DNA of 39,160 nt from Saprospiraceae bacterium (GTDB taxonomy: Bacteria; Bacteroidota; Bacteroidia; Chitinophagales; Saprospiraceae). Below, in pieces: positions 8,424 through 17,419 of the stretch (its first letter is position 1; every line of letters starts with the position of its first letter). The translations under genes were made by a program, and so were the position numbers. The notes under the pieces are model-generated. The model saw only the letters and a program-made list of their open reading frames with translations. It was not told the DNA's origin and ran no database searches. The stretch spans positions 1-39,160 of the forward strand of contig JALHLK010000046.1 of the NCBI GenBank assembly GCA_022844565.1, written 5' to 3'.

Positions 8424-10559
8424 ATGTTTAGGGTTAAGGCTATTTTTACCGTATTTATTATACTACTCTTTAATTTAGATGACCTTCAATCACAAAAGCT
8501 AAATAGAAATAAAATATTTGATCGGCATAAAATTGTCATCACTGAAGTTGACACACTCAATTCACTCACCTTGGGCAATGGCCAGTTTGCGATGACCATG
8601 GATGTTACTGGCTTGCAAACTTTTGTAAATGAGTATGCCAGAGGAATTCCTCTCGGTACACAATCTGAATGGGGCTGGCATAGTTTTCCCAGCAAAAATG
8701 ATTACAAAATTGAGCAAACTTTGGCAGATATTGATTTTCATGGTCGAAAGATCCCTTATGCTCGTCAATGGCCACCCAACACAGATGAATCAAAAGCCTC
8801 AAACTACATTCGTCAAAATCCACATAGAATTCATTTGGCTAATGTAGGTTGGCAAATCCAAAAAGAAGATGGCTCTATGGCAACTATTCAAGACATAAAA
8901 AACATACGTCAGGTACTTGATATGTATCGGGGAGAGCTCACTTCTACTTTCTATATTGAAAAAGAAAGGATAAAAGTAGTAAGTATCATTAATCAAGAAA
9001 CAGATGAGTTGGCGGTTTCCGTACAATCATTACTTATTCAACAAGGTCGCTTAAAACTAAAAATTAACTATCCGTACCCTACAGACACATTTGTAGATGA
9101 AGCCAATCTTTACGAAAATCATGAAGCTGAAAGGCTAAGTCTTTCAATGGATCTTCCCAAAAGAAAAATAGTTAAGAGAGAACTTGATACTACAATTTAT
9201 CATACTTCAATCAATTCAGATAATCTAGAAATTATTTACAAGCAAACTCCTCATGGTGCATTGATTAGTCCAAGCAAAGGAAAGAATACATGGCTGTTTA
9301 CGGTACATTTTAAAGAATCACCAGACATCATGACCAGTAACTTTGACCAAGTAAAATCAATAAACAAATCCTTTAATGATGGATATTGGAAAAAAGCTGG
9401 CATCATAGATTTTGGTAAAGTCAAAGACAAGAGAGCATTTGAACTTGAGAGAAGAATGGTTACTTCTTTATACCTAACCAAAGTAAATTGCCAAGGAAAA
9501 TCTTTCCCTCAAGAAACTGGGTTGACGTACAATTCGTGGTATGGTAAGCCCCACATGGAAATGGCTTGGTGGCATGGGGTTCATTTTCCAATGTGGGGAC
9601 AGAAAGAAGTATTAGAAAAGCAAATGGAATGGTACTTTAGAGCTTATGACAAAGCTGAAAATATTGCAAAAAGACAGGGGTTCGAAGGTGTGCGTTGGCA
9701 AAAAATGACGGATCCCTCAGGTCAAGAAACGCCATCGTCTGTTGGTTCTTACCTCATTTGGCAACAACCGCATATTATTTATTTTGCATTTCAAATTTAT
9801 GATCAAAGTTCCAATAAAGCAGAGGTTTTAAAAAAATATGACCACTTAATTACAAAAACTGCAGACTTTATGGCTGATTTTGCATTTTTTGACAAAAAAA
9901 AGAATCAATATGTTCTTGGACCGGGTGTTATAGCCGCTCAAGAACGTTTTGATCCCCAAAAGACAATTAACCCAACATATGAATTGGCTTATTGGGCTTG
10001 GGGATTAGAAAAAGCCATTCAATGGAAAAAGTTGCAAAACCTTTCCGCTCCACAAAAATGGCTTCATGTAAAGAATAACTTATCTCCTTTACCCATTCAA
10101 GATAGTTTATACTTGTTTGCATCCTCTGCCACTGATTCATATCGAGATTCACATTTGCTCACAGACCACCCATCTGTATTAGCCATTTTTGGGATGTTAC
10201 CTGCTGTTCATGGTTTGGATAAAGATGTCATGAAAAAAACATTTGATAAAATACTCAAAGTCTGGCATTGGAATGACACATGGGGATGGGATTTTCCAAT
10301 GTTGGCAATGTCGGCAGCAAGACTAGAAGATGGCAACGCTGCCGTTGATGCTTTATTAATGCCAATCACTACCAACACTTATCTAAAAAATGGACACAAT
10401 TATCAAACTGATCGATTGAGATTGTACCTTCCTGGCAATGGTGGTATATTGGTAGCCTTGGCAATGATGGCCAACGGTACCCTAGAAAATCCTAAAAAGA
10501 ACATGGGGTTTCCTAAAGAATGGAACGTTAAAAACGAAGGGCTATTTAGGATACCATAA
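8424..10559 (+). CDS. secreted six-hairpin glycosidase (GH65/GH95-like)
   Basis: A 711-residue exported protein. Residues 1-24 are a signal peptide (ends LQSQ). Residues about 30-310 form a beta-rich N-terminal domain, and residues about 330-700 look like an (alpha/alpha)6 barrel: AWWHGVHFPMWG at 381-392, MTDPSGQETPSSVGSYLIWQQPH at about 428-450 (key words DPSGQE and IWQQPH), GPGVIAAQERFDP near 499-511 and NPTYELAYW at 516-524, where Glu520 is a candidate general acid. This organisation is that of clan GH-L/GH-M type hydrolases often annotated as GH65-related in Bacteroidota. Substrate is unknown. It converges on the sialic acid operon, ending about 300 bases from the hexosaminidase stop, so a glycan-linked role is suggested but not shown. 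Confidence 0.78.
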   Translation: MFRVKAIFTVFIILLFNLDDLQSQKLNRNKIFDRHKIVITEVDTLNSLTLGNGQFAMTMDVTGLQTFVNEYARGIPLGTQSEWGWHSFPSKNDYKIEQTLADIDFHGRKIPYARQWPPNTDESKASNYIRQNPHRIHLANVGWQIQKEDGSMATIQDIKNIRQVLDMYRGELTSTFYIEKERIKVVSIINQETDELAVSVQSLLIQQGRLKLKINYPYPTDTFVDEANLYENHEAERLSLSMDLPKRKIVKRELDTTIYHTSINSDNLEIIYKQTPHGALISPSKGKNTWLFTVHFKESPDIMTSNFDQVKSINKSFNDGYWKKAGIIDFGKVKDKRAFELERRMVTSLYLTKVNCQGKSFPQETGLTYNSWYGKPHMEMAWWHGVHFPMWGQKEVLEKQMEWYFRAYDKAENIAKRQGFEGVRWQKMTDPSGQETPSSVGSYLIWQQPHIIYFAFQIYDQSSNKAEVLKKYDHLITKTADFMADFAFFDKKKNQYVLGPGVIAAQERFDPQKTINPTYELAYWAWGLEKAIQWKKLQNLSAPQKWLHVKNNLSPLPIQDSLYLFASSATDSYRDSHLLTDHPSVLAIFGMLPAVHGLDKDVMKKTFDKILKVWHWNDTWGWDFPMLAMSAARLEDGNAAVDALLMPITTNTYLKNGHNYQTDRLRLYLPGNGGILVALAMMANGTLENPKKNMGFPKEWNVKNEGLFRIP

Positions 10560-10863
10560 CAATTTCTTAAGGGATAATATGGCAATGTGTTCAATTAGGC
10601 AATTAGCTAATGCTGCAATATTTCAATGGGCAATTCCCTGTGGGGCAATGATCTCAATGAGCAATTAGCTAAAGCTGCAATATTTCAATGGGCAATGAAT
10701 TTTATCTTCATTCTCGCTAAAGACTAAAAGCCAAAGACTAACGCGGCAGAGGGCAATTAGCAATTAGCTAAAGCTGCAATATTTCAATTGGGCAATAAAT
10801 TCAACCTTCATTCCTGCTGAAGACTAAAGACCAAAAGCCAAAGACCAACGAGGCAATGTAATC
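10560..10863. repeat. GGCAAT-rich intergenic repeat cluster
   Basis: Between two convergent stop codons lie three copies of a 35-36 base unit containing GCTGCAATATTTCAA (10600-10634, 10662-10696, 10761-10796). A second, purine-rich word family (AGACTAAAAGCCAAAGAC) occurs at about 10705-10750 and 10806-10858. GGCAAT occurs at least seven times. A 27-base stretch at 10621-10647 matches 32844-32870 with one mismatch. No reading frame is seen. Confidence 0.75.
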
Positions 10864-13476
10864 TCATTCCAACTTTATACAAGTAAACATCCATTTAATG
10901 GGATGATGCCAACTTGTACTTTTCGTAGTACCAATTGGGGCTTTGATGAGTACCAAGTTCCAACCTTTTTTCAGTGGAATCAACGTTGGGTATCGATATT
11001 CGTAACCTTCATCCATTAAGGGAATCTCTAAGTTGCCATTTTGATCTGCTCGAAGCCAATTTGGGGGTAAAACCTCTTCGTTATTGCACCATATTTTGCT
11101 AGACTTGTAATCCCACCCACCTTTTGGAGGACTGTCAGAACCTTGTGCTCTACCTAGATTATTGAAGCCTATCCAAAATTTTGATAACTTGTCTTCATTA
11201 CTCCATATTTGGGTGGATGCATACCATGTGGTACTATCTTTAGGATTAGGTAAAACACCTTCAATCATAGGCGTCCAGAAATGTCGTAAAACAATGGTAC
11301 CACCTACTGCGGTCAACGTGGGCTTTGTGTTTTCATAAAATTTTGGTGTCATTTCAGGATCAAACTTTTTACTTAATTCACCTTTATTGTTGTATGGTCC
11401 GAAAAGATCCCATTTTTGTGTGCTCTGAGCAACATAAGGAAACGGCTTTTCTATGAAATATTGTGATTTGTGATTGATCAATCGTTTTTCAAAATTAACA
11501 AAATCACTAAATTGTTCTACCTTGTTTTCTTCTATTTTGGCCAACCACTTAGTCTGTCCGCCTCCTTGCCAAGTTCGCTCTGCAAATGTAAGAATGCCTG
11601 GATAAACAGGATTCATTGCTAAGATATCTGCTTCTTGAGCAACAGCTCGATCATGCCATACACATAGAATGCCACCGAGATTAAGGCTATCACCTGTAGA
11701 TACATTTCCAATTTTTCTAAAAAATATCGTAGGGACCGCTTCTAATGGATCCATATGATTGAGGTATAAATGCCTTGAATCTACAAGTTTTAAGTTTTTA
11801 TTGGTTTTAATAAATTCCGTATTTTCTTGCCACATCTGCCTAATGGTATTATCACCAAAATTACCGCCTGGCTGCCACGATATTACTTGTTTACCTTTGC
11901 TTTCAATAAGTTTCGTTACTTCTGGTATGAAGTTTTTATTTGAAATTTTTACTTCGTCCGAACCGATATGAATATAGGGAACATCATAAGTGTCGCAAAA
12001 TTCAGCAAGAATAGTTTTCACAACCATCAGGCCTGAGTCACTTTGCATATCAAATTTCATAGCTCGTGTAAAGGCAGCGCTGTGTCCAGGCATATCGATT
12101 TCTGGGATAAGGGTGATGTGACGGTCTTTGCAGTATTGTATCAATTCCTTGATTTCGGCAATGCTATAATACATTCCTTTGTTGCGAAGCATGTGTTCAG
12201 GAGCAGTCAATTGAGGATAGCTGGCTATTTGAATCCTCCATGCGATATCTTCCGTAGCGTGAAAGTGAAAAATATTCATTTTATAACGTGCTAAAACATC
12301 AATTTGCTCTTTTAGGGATTTCATTGATACAAAATTTCGACCTACGTCAATCATATATCCCCTCCAATCATATGCTGGCCAATCTTCGATTTCACAACCA
12401 GCTGTAGTACTTCCCGTTCTTGATATTTGCATTATTGTTTGAATACCGTTAAATACTCCATGAGGTGTGTTTGCTTTCAGTAAGATCTTATTTGCATTGA
12501 CAGAAAGATGATAACCTTCCTTTTGATTTTCAGATAATCTTTCATTTGTGATTAAGATTTCTATTACTTTGCCATTACTGATTTTGGGGTTGATTTGGAT
12601 TGATGTTCGTATTCCTTTTTCATGCAGAAATTGTTGTAGAACACTAGCTTCATGGGTGATAGAAGGTGTGTTTATACAAATACTTGAGCATTGATATAAA
12701 GGGAATATTTCTTTATTCCATGTTAATTTTTGAGGTTGTGGAATCAAGGCTGGCTTTTCATTAAGATCGTATATGTGATGAAAAATCAAGTGTTTCCACA
12801 ATTGGTAAGCCTCACCCATTGGATGCAGACCATCATTACTAAGTGCCGTAATTAACTTACCATTTTCATCTGTCATATGGCTATGAAGGTCTACATAGGT
12901 ATAGTGATGGATTTTCTGATTATTGGCCAGATTTTGGTTGGTTTCTACTATTTTATTGTTGTTTTTTGTGTGTCCTGAAAATTTACCATAGTGATCATTG
13001 ACAGGTAAAATACTTTGAACATATAGTTTGGTCAAGGGCTGATGTTGGTGAATGTAATCAGCGATCCAAAGCATATTGTTAAGTACAGAGTCTATGCTTA
13101 TGCCTCGGGCGAGATCATTGGTGCCAATCATTAAGAATATTTTGGTAGGATTACGTTGAAGGACATGCTTCAACCGGTGTAATACCCCCGATGTCACATC
13201 ACCACTTATTCCCATATTTACTATCCGCTTATCTCCAAATAATGAAGTCCATTCGCCACTATCTGTAATGCTGTTGCCCAGAAATATTATTTCGTCTTTT
13301 TGCAATGGTATGGTATTGATAATACTTACCTTTTGATGAAAATAGGTGCCAAATATAGAATCTTGAAAATTGGGTTCTCTTACTTGTCCAAATAAATTAT
13401 AAAACGAAGCACTGACTCCAAAAAACAGACACACAGCCAAACAAAAATGTCTTCTTAAATTTATTTTATATTTCAT
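10864..13476 (-). CDS. SGNH esterase - GH20 beta-N-acetylhexosaminidase fusion
   Basis: An 870-residue secreted two-enzyme protein. After a signal peptide (about 1-30), residues about 60-235 form an SGNH hydrolase: GNSITD with Ser69, GTND at 118-121 and DGLHP with Asp215/His218. Residues about 245-365 are the GH20 N-terminal domain. The catalytic GH20 barrel begins at YDWRGYMIDVGRNF; the substrate-assisted Asp507-Glu508 pair is in HIGSDE. A beta-rich C-terminal domain (about 690-870) follows. GH20 enzymes release terminal GlcNAc or GalNAc; the SGNH part is probably a deacetylase. The start overlaps the nanS stop by four bases (ATGA). It is the last gene of the operon and parallels the hexosaminidases found in Bacteroidota sialic acid loci. 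Confidence 0.93.
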   Translation of the reverse strand: MKYKINLRRHFCLAVCLFFGVSASFYNLFGQVREPNFQDSIFGTYFHQKVSIINTIPLQKDEIIFLGNSITDSGEWTSLFGDKRIVNMGISGDVTSGVLHRLKHVLQRNPTKIFLMIGTNDLARGISIDSVLNNMLWIADYIHQHQPLTKLYVQSILPVNDHYGKFSGHTKNNNKIVETNQNLANNQKIHHYTYVDLHSHMTDENGKLITALSNDGLHPMGEAYQLWKHLIFHHIYDLNEKPALIPQPQKLTWNKEIFPLYQCSSICINTPSITHEASVLQQFLHEKGIRTSIQINPKISNGKVIEILITNERLSENQKEGYHLSVNANKILLKANTPHGVFNGIQTIMQISRTGSTTAGCEIEDWPAYDWRGYMIDVGRNFVSMKSLKEQIDVLARYKMNIFHFHATEDIAWRIQIASYPQLTAPEHMLRNKGMYYSIAEIKELIQYCKDRHITLIPEIDMPGHSAAFTRAMKFDMQSDSGLMVVKTILAEFCDTYDVPYIHIGSDEVKISNKNFIPEVTKLIESKGKQVISWQPGGNFGDNTIRQMWQENTEFIKTNKNLKLVDSRHLYLNHMDPLEAVPTIFFRKIGNVSTGDSLNLGGILCVWHDRAVAQEADILAMNPVYPGILTFAERTWQGGGQTKWLAKIEENKVEQFSDFVNFEKRLINHKSQYFIEKPFPYVAQSTQKWDLFGPYNNKGELSKKFDPEMTPKFYENTKPTLTAVGGTIVLRHFWTPMIEGVLPNPKDSTTWYASTQIWSNEDKLSKFWIGFNNLGRAQGSDSPPKGGWDYKSSKIWCNNEEVLPPNWLRADQNGNLEIPLMDEGYEYRYPTLIPLKKGWNLVLIKAPIGTTKSTSWHHPIKWMFTCIKLE

Positions 13477-14969
13477 TTTACATTCATTTTAAAAGTAGAA
13501 GTAGGGAGCTGTGCATGGTTCGTAAGGTTACCGTTGGTATATGGCGACCAATTGTAATAGACGTATTCAGGTTTATTTTCGCATACGATTTTTACTTTGT
13601 TTCCTGATATTACCGCATCAAAACTTGATGAATTGGATAAAGAAAAACCATGTAATTTTTGGCCCTCTGAAATAGATAATGGTTGGTCAAAGAGGATTTC
13701 AAGGATATTGTTTTTATAGCTTGTTTTTATTGGTTGAGGACCAAAGGTGATATTGTTTTTATTGTATTCACTATTCAAAGCCCACAGTGCTAATCTTTCT
13801 CCTACTACCTTTTTATTCCTCGGGTGTATATCGTTTTTCATTCCATGATCAGCCGTTATAGCCATACCTAAGCCGGGTAATTCTTTCATCAATTTTCTCT
13901 GTTCATCTCTAAAAAATGGCCAGAGATGCGCTTTATAATTGATTGTATCAATGGAAGATAGTTGGGCAAAATAGAAAGGTAATTTTTTGGTTTTCCACAC
14001 ATCACGATAACTCTTTATCATAAGTTTGCTCAATTCACGATATTCCAGAACTCTGTCCATTTCTTGAGCATTGCTTTCACCTTGATAAAAAATTATACCT
14101 TTTATGGCCAAAGCGGATAATGATTGGATACCTGCTAAAAAAGCAAAACCAGGCTTAAAAGCATGATTTTTTCCATTTACATCTTGAGGTACAATGTTAT
14201 TAAATCCTATATTTTCTTTTGCTCTCACTCTTATCCATTCTGGTAGATGATCATTTCCTAACCAATCACCTTCCATCTTACTTTTAAATTGATGGTGTGA
14301 TTTCAAAACCATAGGATCGATAAATGTCTCTATCGGAGCACCTCCGATTGACAAGTTGATCAATCCTATTGGAATATTCGTGTTTTTTACGATTTCTTTG
14401 CCAAAATAGTAACCTACTGCACTCATGGTTTTAAAAGTAGAGGTATCATTTACTTCCCAATAGCCTGAATAAAAGGTTGTGGGTTGCAACTTGAGCATAG
14501 TTGAGTCTGAAAATCTTGATCCATACATATTTTTTCCCGCATACGTAGCATTATAAAAACGTAAAGGTATTTCTTTAAATTTTTGAATTTCTTCTTGAAA
14601 ATGTTGCTCTTTTACCATCGGCCATTCCATATTGGATTGCCCTAAACAAAGCCATAGATCACCGACCAATATATTTTGTAATATGATTGTGGTGTCAGGA
14701 GCTTTGACAGTTAATGTTTGAGGTAAAGATGATGCAGGCATAGCTTGAAATCGAATCTTCCAAGTACCATCCGTTTGCACTTTTGTTGTTTGACTTTTTC
14801 CACATAATGTTACTTTGATAAAATCTTGAGGATTGCCCTTACCCCAAATTACTATTGGCTTATCTCTCTGAAGAACCATATTGTTAGTAAAAATATTGGA
14901 TAAAGATATTTGACCTTTACCGATGAACGGTATCGTACCAAGGATTATCCAAATCAACATCCTCATCAT
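13473..14969 (-). CDS. nanS: sialate O-acetylesterase (SASA family)
   Basis: A 498-residue secreted esterase that removes O-acetyl groups from sialic acids so that sialidase and lyase can act. A signal peptide covers about residues 1-20. The family signature LWLCLGQSNMEWPM contains the nucleophile Ser112; IIFYQGESNA is the second conserved block, and DHGMKNDIHPRNK supplies the likely catalytic His. The start used is the ATG at 14967-14969, which shares one base with the TGA of the upstream transporter; the next ATG (14964-14966) is also possible. Its place between transporter and hexosaminidase supports the assignment over a generic acetylxylan esterase. Confidence 0.92.
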   Translation of the reverse strand: MMRMLIWIILGTIPFIGKGQISLSNIFTNNMVLQRDKPIVIWGKGNPQDFIKVTLCGKSQTTKVQTDGTWKIRFQAMPASSLPQTLTVKAPDTTIILQNILVGDLWLCLGQSNMEWPMVKEQHFQEEIQKFKEIPLRFYNATYAGKNMYGSRFSDSTMLKLQPTTFYSGYWEVNDTSTFKTMSAVGYYFGKEIVKNTNIPIGLINLSIGGAPIETFIDPMVLKSHHQFKSKMEGDWLGNDHLPEWIRVRAKENIGFNNIVPQDVNGKNHAFKPGFAFLAGIQSLSALAIKGIIFYQGESNAQEMDRVLEYRELSKLMIKSYRDVWKTKKLPFYFAQLSSIDTINYKAHLWPFFRDEQRKLMKELPGLGMAITADHGMKNDIHPRNKKVVGERLALWALNSEYNKNNITFGPQPIKTSYKNNILEILFDQPLSISEGQKLHGFSLSNSSSFDAVISGNKVKIVCENKPEYVYYNWSPYTNGNLTNHAQLPTSTFKMNVK

Positions 14970-16216
14970 CAATCTACCATATTAATGGTTTTTGGCTTTA
15001 ATGTGGCCAATAATAGTACAATAGCTAAGCAAACAGGTATCGCCAAGTATGAAATATCTCTGCCCAAACTACCAGCATCCGTAGACTTACCTAATAAATC
15101 TGTAATAAACGCTCCAGCGATGACGCCTGTCATGTTCATTAATCCGTACCCTGCAGCTCGATATTTAGAAGAGACAAATTGACAAAGAATAGGCATATTG
15201 TTGGCATCAAACATACCAAAACCAATCCCAAAAAGCACGGCACCTCCTATAACCCCGATCAAACTATTGCCAAAGCCTAAAAATAGTAGTGCAGGAATCG
15301 TAAGACTTAGACCAAGAGCTCCGGTAAAAATTCGGCCTTTAAGGTTTTTTTTAACCCATCGGTCAGAAAGTATCCCTCCAGCTATGACACCAATGAAGGA
15401 GGAAGCGGCTATAGATATGGTAGACAATGGACCAGCTAAGGTCATCTCGATATTTAAATTTTGAGAAAACAAGGTCGGTATCCAGTTTTTTATAGCCCAA
15501 CCGGGGAAGCTTGGTGCAGTAAAGTAAAATAATATTACCCAAAAGCTAATGGTCCCTAATATTGTACCTAGACTATTTTTTAAAGAGGATAGATTGAAAC
15601 TAGAAGCTTTATTTACTTCAATAGTTGTCTTATCTGTCTGGTAATCGTGTAAAAACAAAATAAGCACAAAACTATATACTACCCCGATTACCCCAAATGT
15701 TTGAAAAGTAAACTGCCATGAAAACATATCAGAAATCGTAGCTCCAAAACCTCCCAAAGCTTGCCCAAAATACAGGCCTGTCATATGAATACCAGTAGCA
15801 AGTGATCTTGTCTGATCTTGATGATAATCTGCAATCAAAGAAAGTCCAGCAGGTATGTATAAAGCCTCACTTAAGCCCATGAAAGCCCTTAAAACATATA
15901 GTTGATCAAATGTCTCAGCATACCCCATCAGCATGGTAATCAAAGACCATACGAACAAACTGCTAACAATTAATGCTTTTTTACTAATTCGATCTGCTAT
16001 CAAACCAGCTATTGGACTCATCAATGCATATATCCAAAGAAATACGGCCATCAACCTACCAAAATTTTCTGCAGTAGAAAGTTCATTGATGTCGAGCATC
16101 ATTTGGTTTTTCATCGTAGAGAGCATCTGCCGATCTAGGTAATTGAGCAGAGCAACTATCCAAAGCAAGCCTACAACTACCCAAGGGTAATGTTTGTAAT
16201 TCGAAATTGATTTCAT
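14969..16216 (-). CDS. nanT: MFS transporter, probable N-acetylneuraminate importer
   Basis: A 415-residue inner-membrane protein with 12 predicted helices, of the anion:cation symporter-like MFS branch (GudP/ExuT/NanT type). The family pattern is seen in NYLDRQMLSTM in TM1, the loop ADRISKKALIV and the acidic-residue-bearing LRAFMGLSEALYIPAGLSLIADY, quoted here by its key words FMGLSEA and PAGLSL. It would carry free sialic acid from the periplasm into the cytosol. It starts at an ATG 18 bases after the mutarotase stop and its stop overlaps nanS. The substrate is inferred from operon position; the family is clear. Confidence 0.9.
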   Translation of the reverse strand: MKSISNYKHYPWVVVGLLWIVALLNYLDRQMLSTMKNQMMLDINELSTAENFGRLMAVFLWIYALMSPIAGLIADRISKKALIVSSLFVWSLITMLMGYAETFDQLYVLRAFMGLSEALYIPAGLSLIADYHQDQTRSLATGIHMTGLYFGQALGGFGATISDMFSWQFTFQTFGVIGVVYSFVLILFLHDYQTDKTTIEVNKASSFNLSSLKNSLGTILGTISFWVILFYFTAPSFPGWAIKNWIPTLFSQNLNIEMTLAGPLSTISIAASSFIGVIAGGILSDRWVKKNLKGRIFTGALGLSLTIPALLFLGFGNSLIGVIGGAVLFGIGFGMFDANNMPILCQFVSSKYRAAGYGLMNMTGVIAGAFITDLLGKSTDAGSLGRDISYLAIPVCLAIVLLLATLKPKTINMVD

Positions 16217-16234
16217 GCTTGCATTGTTTTAATA

Positions 16235-17401
16235 TTATTGGATTTTGATTTTTATGATATGAGGAGTCCTCATCCCTGGCTTGATTTCACCACTAGGAAT
16301 GATGACATCATTTTTAAATAAAAAGGCAGAAGTAGTAACTTGTGTTAAGTCTTTTCGCTCTGATATTTCTTCACAATGATTAGTTTTGACATCGTACAGT
16401 AATATCCGCTTACTAAATCCATTGTGGTTAGTGAGCAGTTGGATTTTTTCGTTCGTCAATTGGGTTTTATACATTCCTTCTGCTTTTTGAATGTCATAAT
16501 TGAATTGTTCAATTTTATTAAAAGTAGTACCTTCATCTCCTCCAAATAGAAGGATTTTACCATCTTTTATAGCTACTCCGGTACCTGCAGCTAGCGGCAA
16601 ATTTTGGAGGTTGGTTTTTAAATTTCCTACTTCTGTCCAAAGATTTTGTGATGGTTGGTATCTGAAGACTTTGCTTGAGAAAGTGGTCGTGATGTCATCG
16701 GTGTTTTTATATCTCCCACCTAATACATAAATACATTGCTCTTTCCCATCATTTTGTTTTACAATGACAGCATTGTTTAAAGCCATAGGCAAATCAGTCA
16801 GTTTTTTCCATTCACTTTCTTCATCAATGTGTTCGAGACAAAATAAGAAAGGAATTGCTTTGTTTTCGGAGGTGCCTCCAACCAAATATATCTTGCCATT
16901 GATTTCTACTGCAGATGTGGCGGTGACAGGTGTAGGCAAGTCTTTAAATTGAACTATTTTTATCTCTCCCTTGGTTTCTTTTAATAAGTATACACATTTT
17001 AATTCGCCCGTTTCATTTTCTCCACCGATTACTAGAAGCCCTTGCTTTGTATTGATATTGGCACTGTATCCGATTGTGTGTGGTAAGTTTGATTCAATTT
17101 TTTTCCAATGATACTTGCCTAAGAGTTTTTTTGATAACGTGTATAACTGATTGTGATATATCTTTTTACCTCCTTCCCATGGCAAACCTTCTGGAAAATT
17201 GGCTCCACCACCCACTATTATTTTATTATTAATAAGACCACAAATTGGACCTGCCACTCCTATATTCCACCCTCTAGTATCCGTGCTGATGGGAAGGGAA
17301 GCGATGATATTTGTTGTTATCTTGTTTTGTATAACGGAATGTTGTGACATCAAAGGATTGAAGAATACGATTAATAAAAAATGAGCTATTATTTGTTTCA
17401 A
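16235..17401 (-). CDS. nanM: cyclically permuted mutarotase, N-acetylneuraminate epimerase-like
   Basis: A 388-residue kelch-type beta-propeller. It matches the family annotated as cyclically permuted mutarotase in Bacteroidota, related to NanM, which converts alpha- to beta-Neu5Ac after sialidase release. GGGANFPEGLPWEGGKK near residues 61-78 is typical, and kelch blades recur as VIGGENETGE, LVGGTSENKA, VLGGRYKN and LFGGDEGTT. Residues 1-19 are a signal peptide (ends LMSQ), so it acts in the periplasm. No ATG precedes the signal peptide: the start is a TTG at 17399-17401. The first in-frame ATG (residue 18) would remove the signal peptide. The frame is the same as nanA, whose TAG lies 18 bases upstream. 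Confidence 0.9.
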   Translation of the reverse strand: MKQIIAHFLLIVFFNPLMSQHSVIQNKITTNIIASLPISTDTRGWNIGVAGPICGLINNKIIVGGGANFPEGLPWEGGKKIYHNQLYTLSKKLLGKYHWKKIESNLPHTIGYSANINTKQGLLVIGGENETGELKCVYLLKETKGEIKIVQFKDLPTPVTATSAVEINGKIYLVGGTSENKAIPFLFCLEHIDEESEWKKLTDLPMALNNAVIVKQNDGKEQCIYVLGGRYKNTDDITTTFSSKVFRYQPSQNLWTEVGNLKTNLQNLPLAAGTGVAIKDGKILLFGGDEGTTFNKIEQFNYDIQKAEGMYKTQLTNEKIQLLTNHNGFSKRILLYDVKTNHCEEISERKDLTQVTTSAFLFKNDVIIPSGEIKPGMRTPHIIKIKIQ

Positions 17402-17419
17402 ACTTCTTGATATGATGTT

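Noticed and set aside
10600-10796. Possible CRISPR array from three 35-base repeats
   Set aside because: Spacings are unequal (27 and 64 bases), units vary in length, the intervening DNA is itself repetitive, and no cas gene is present.
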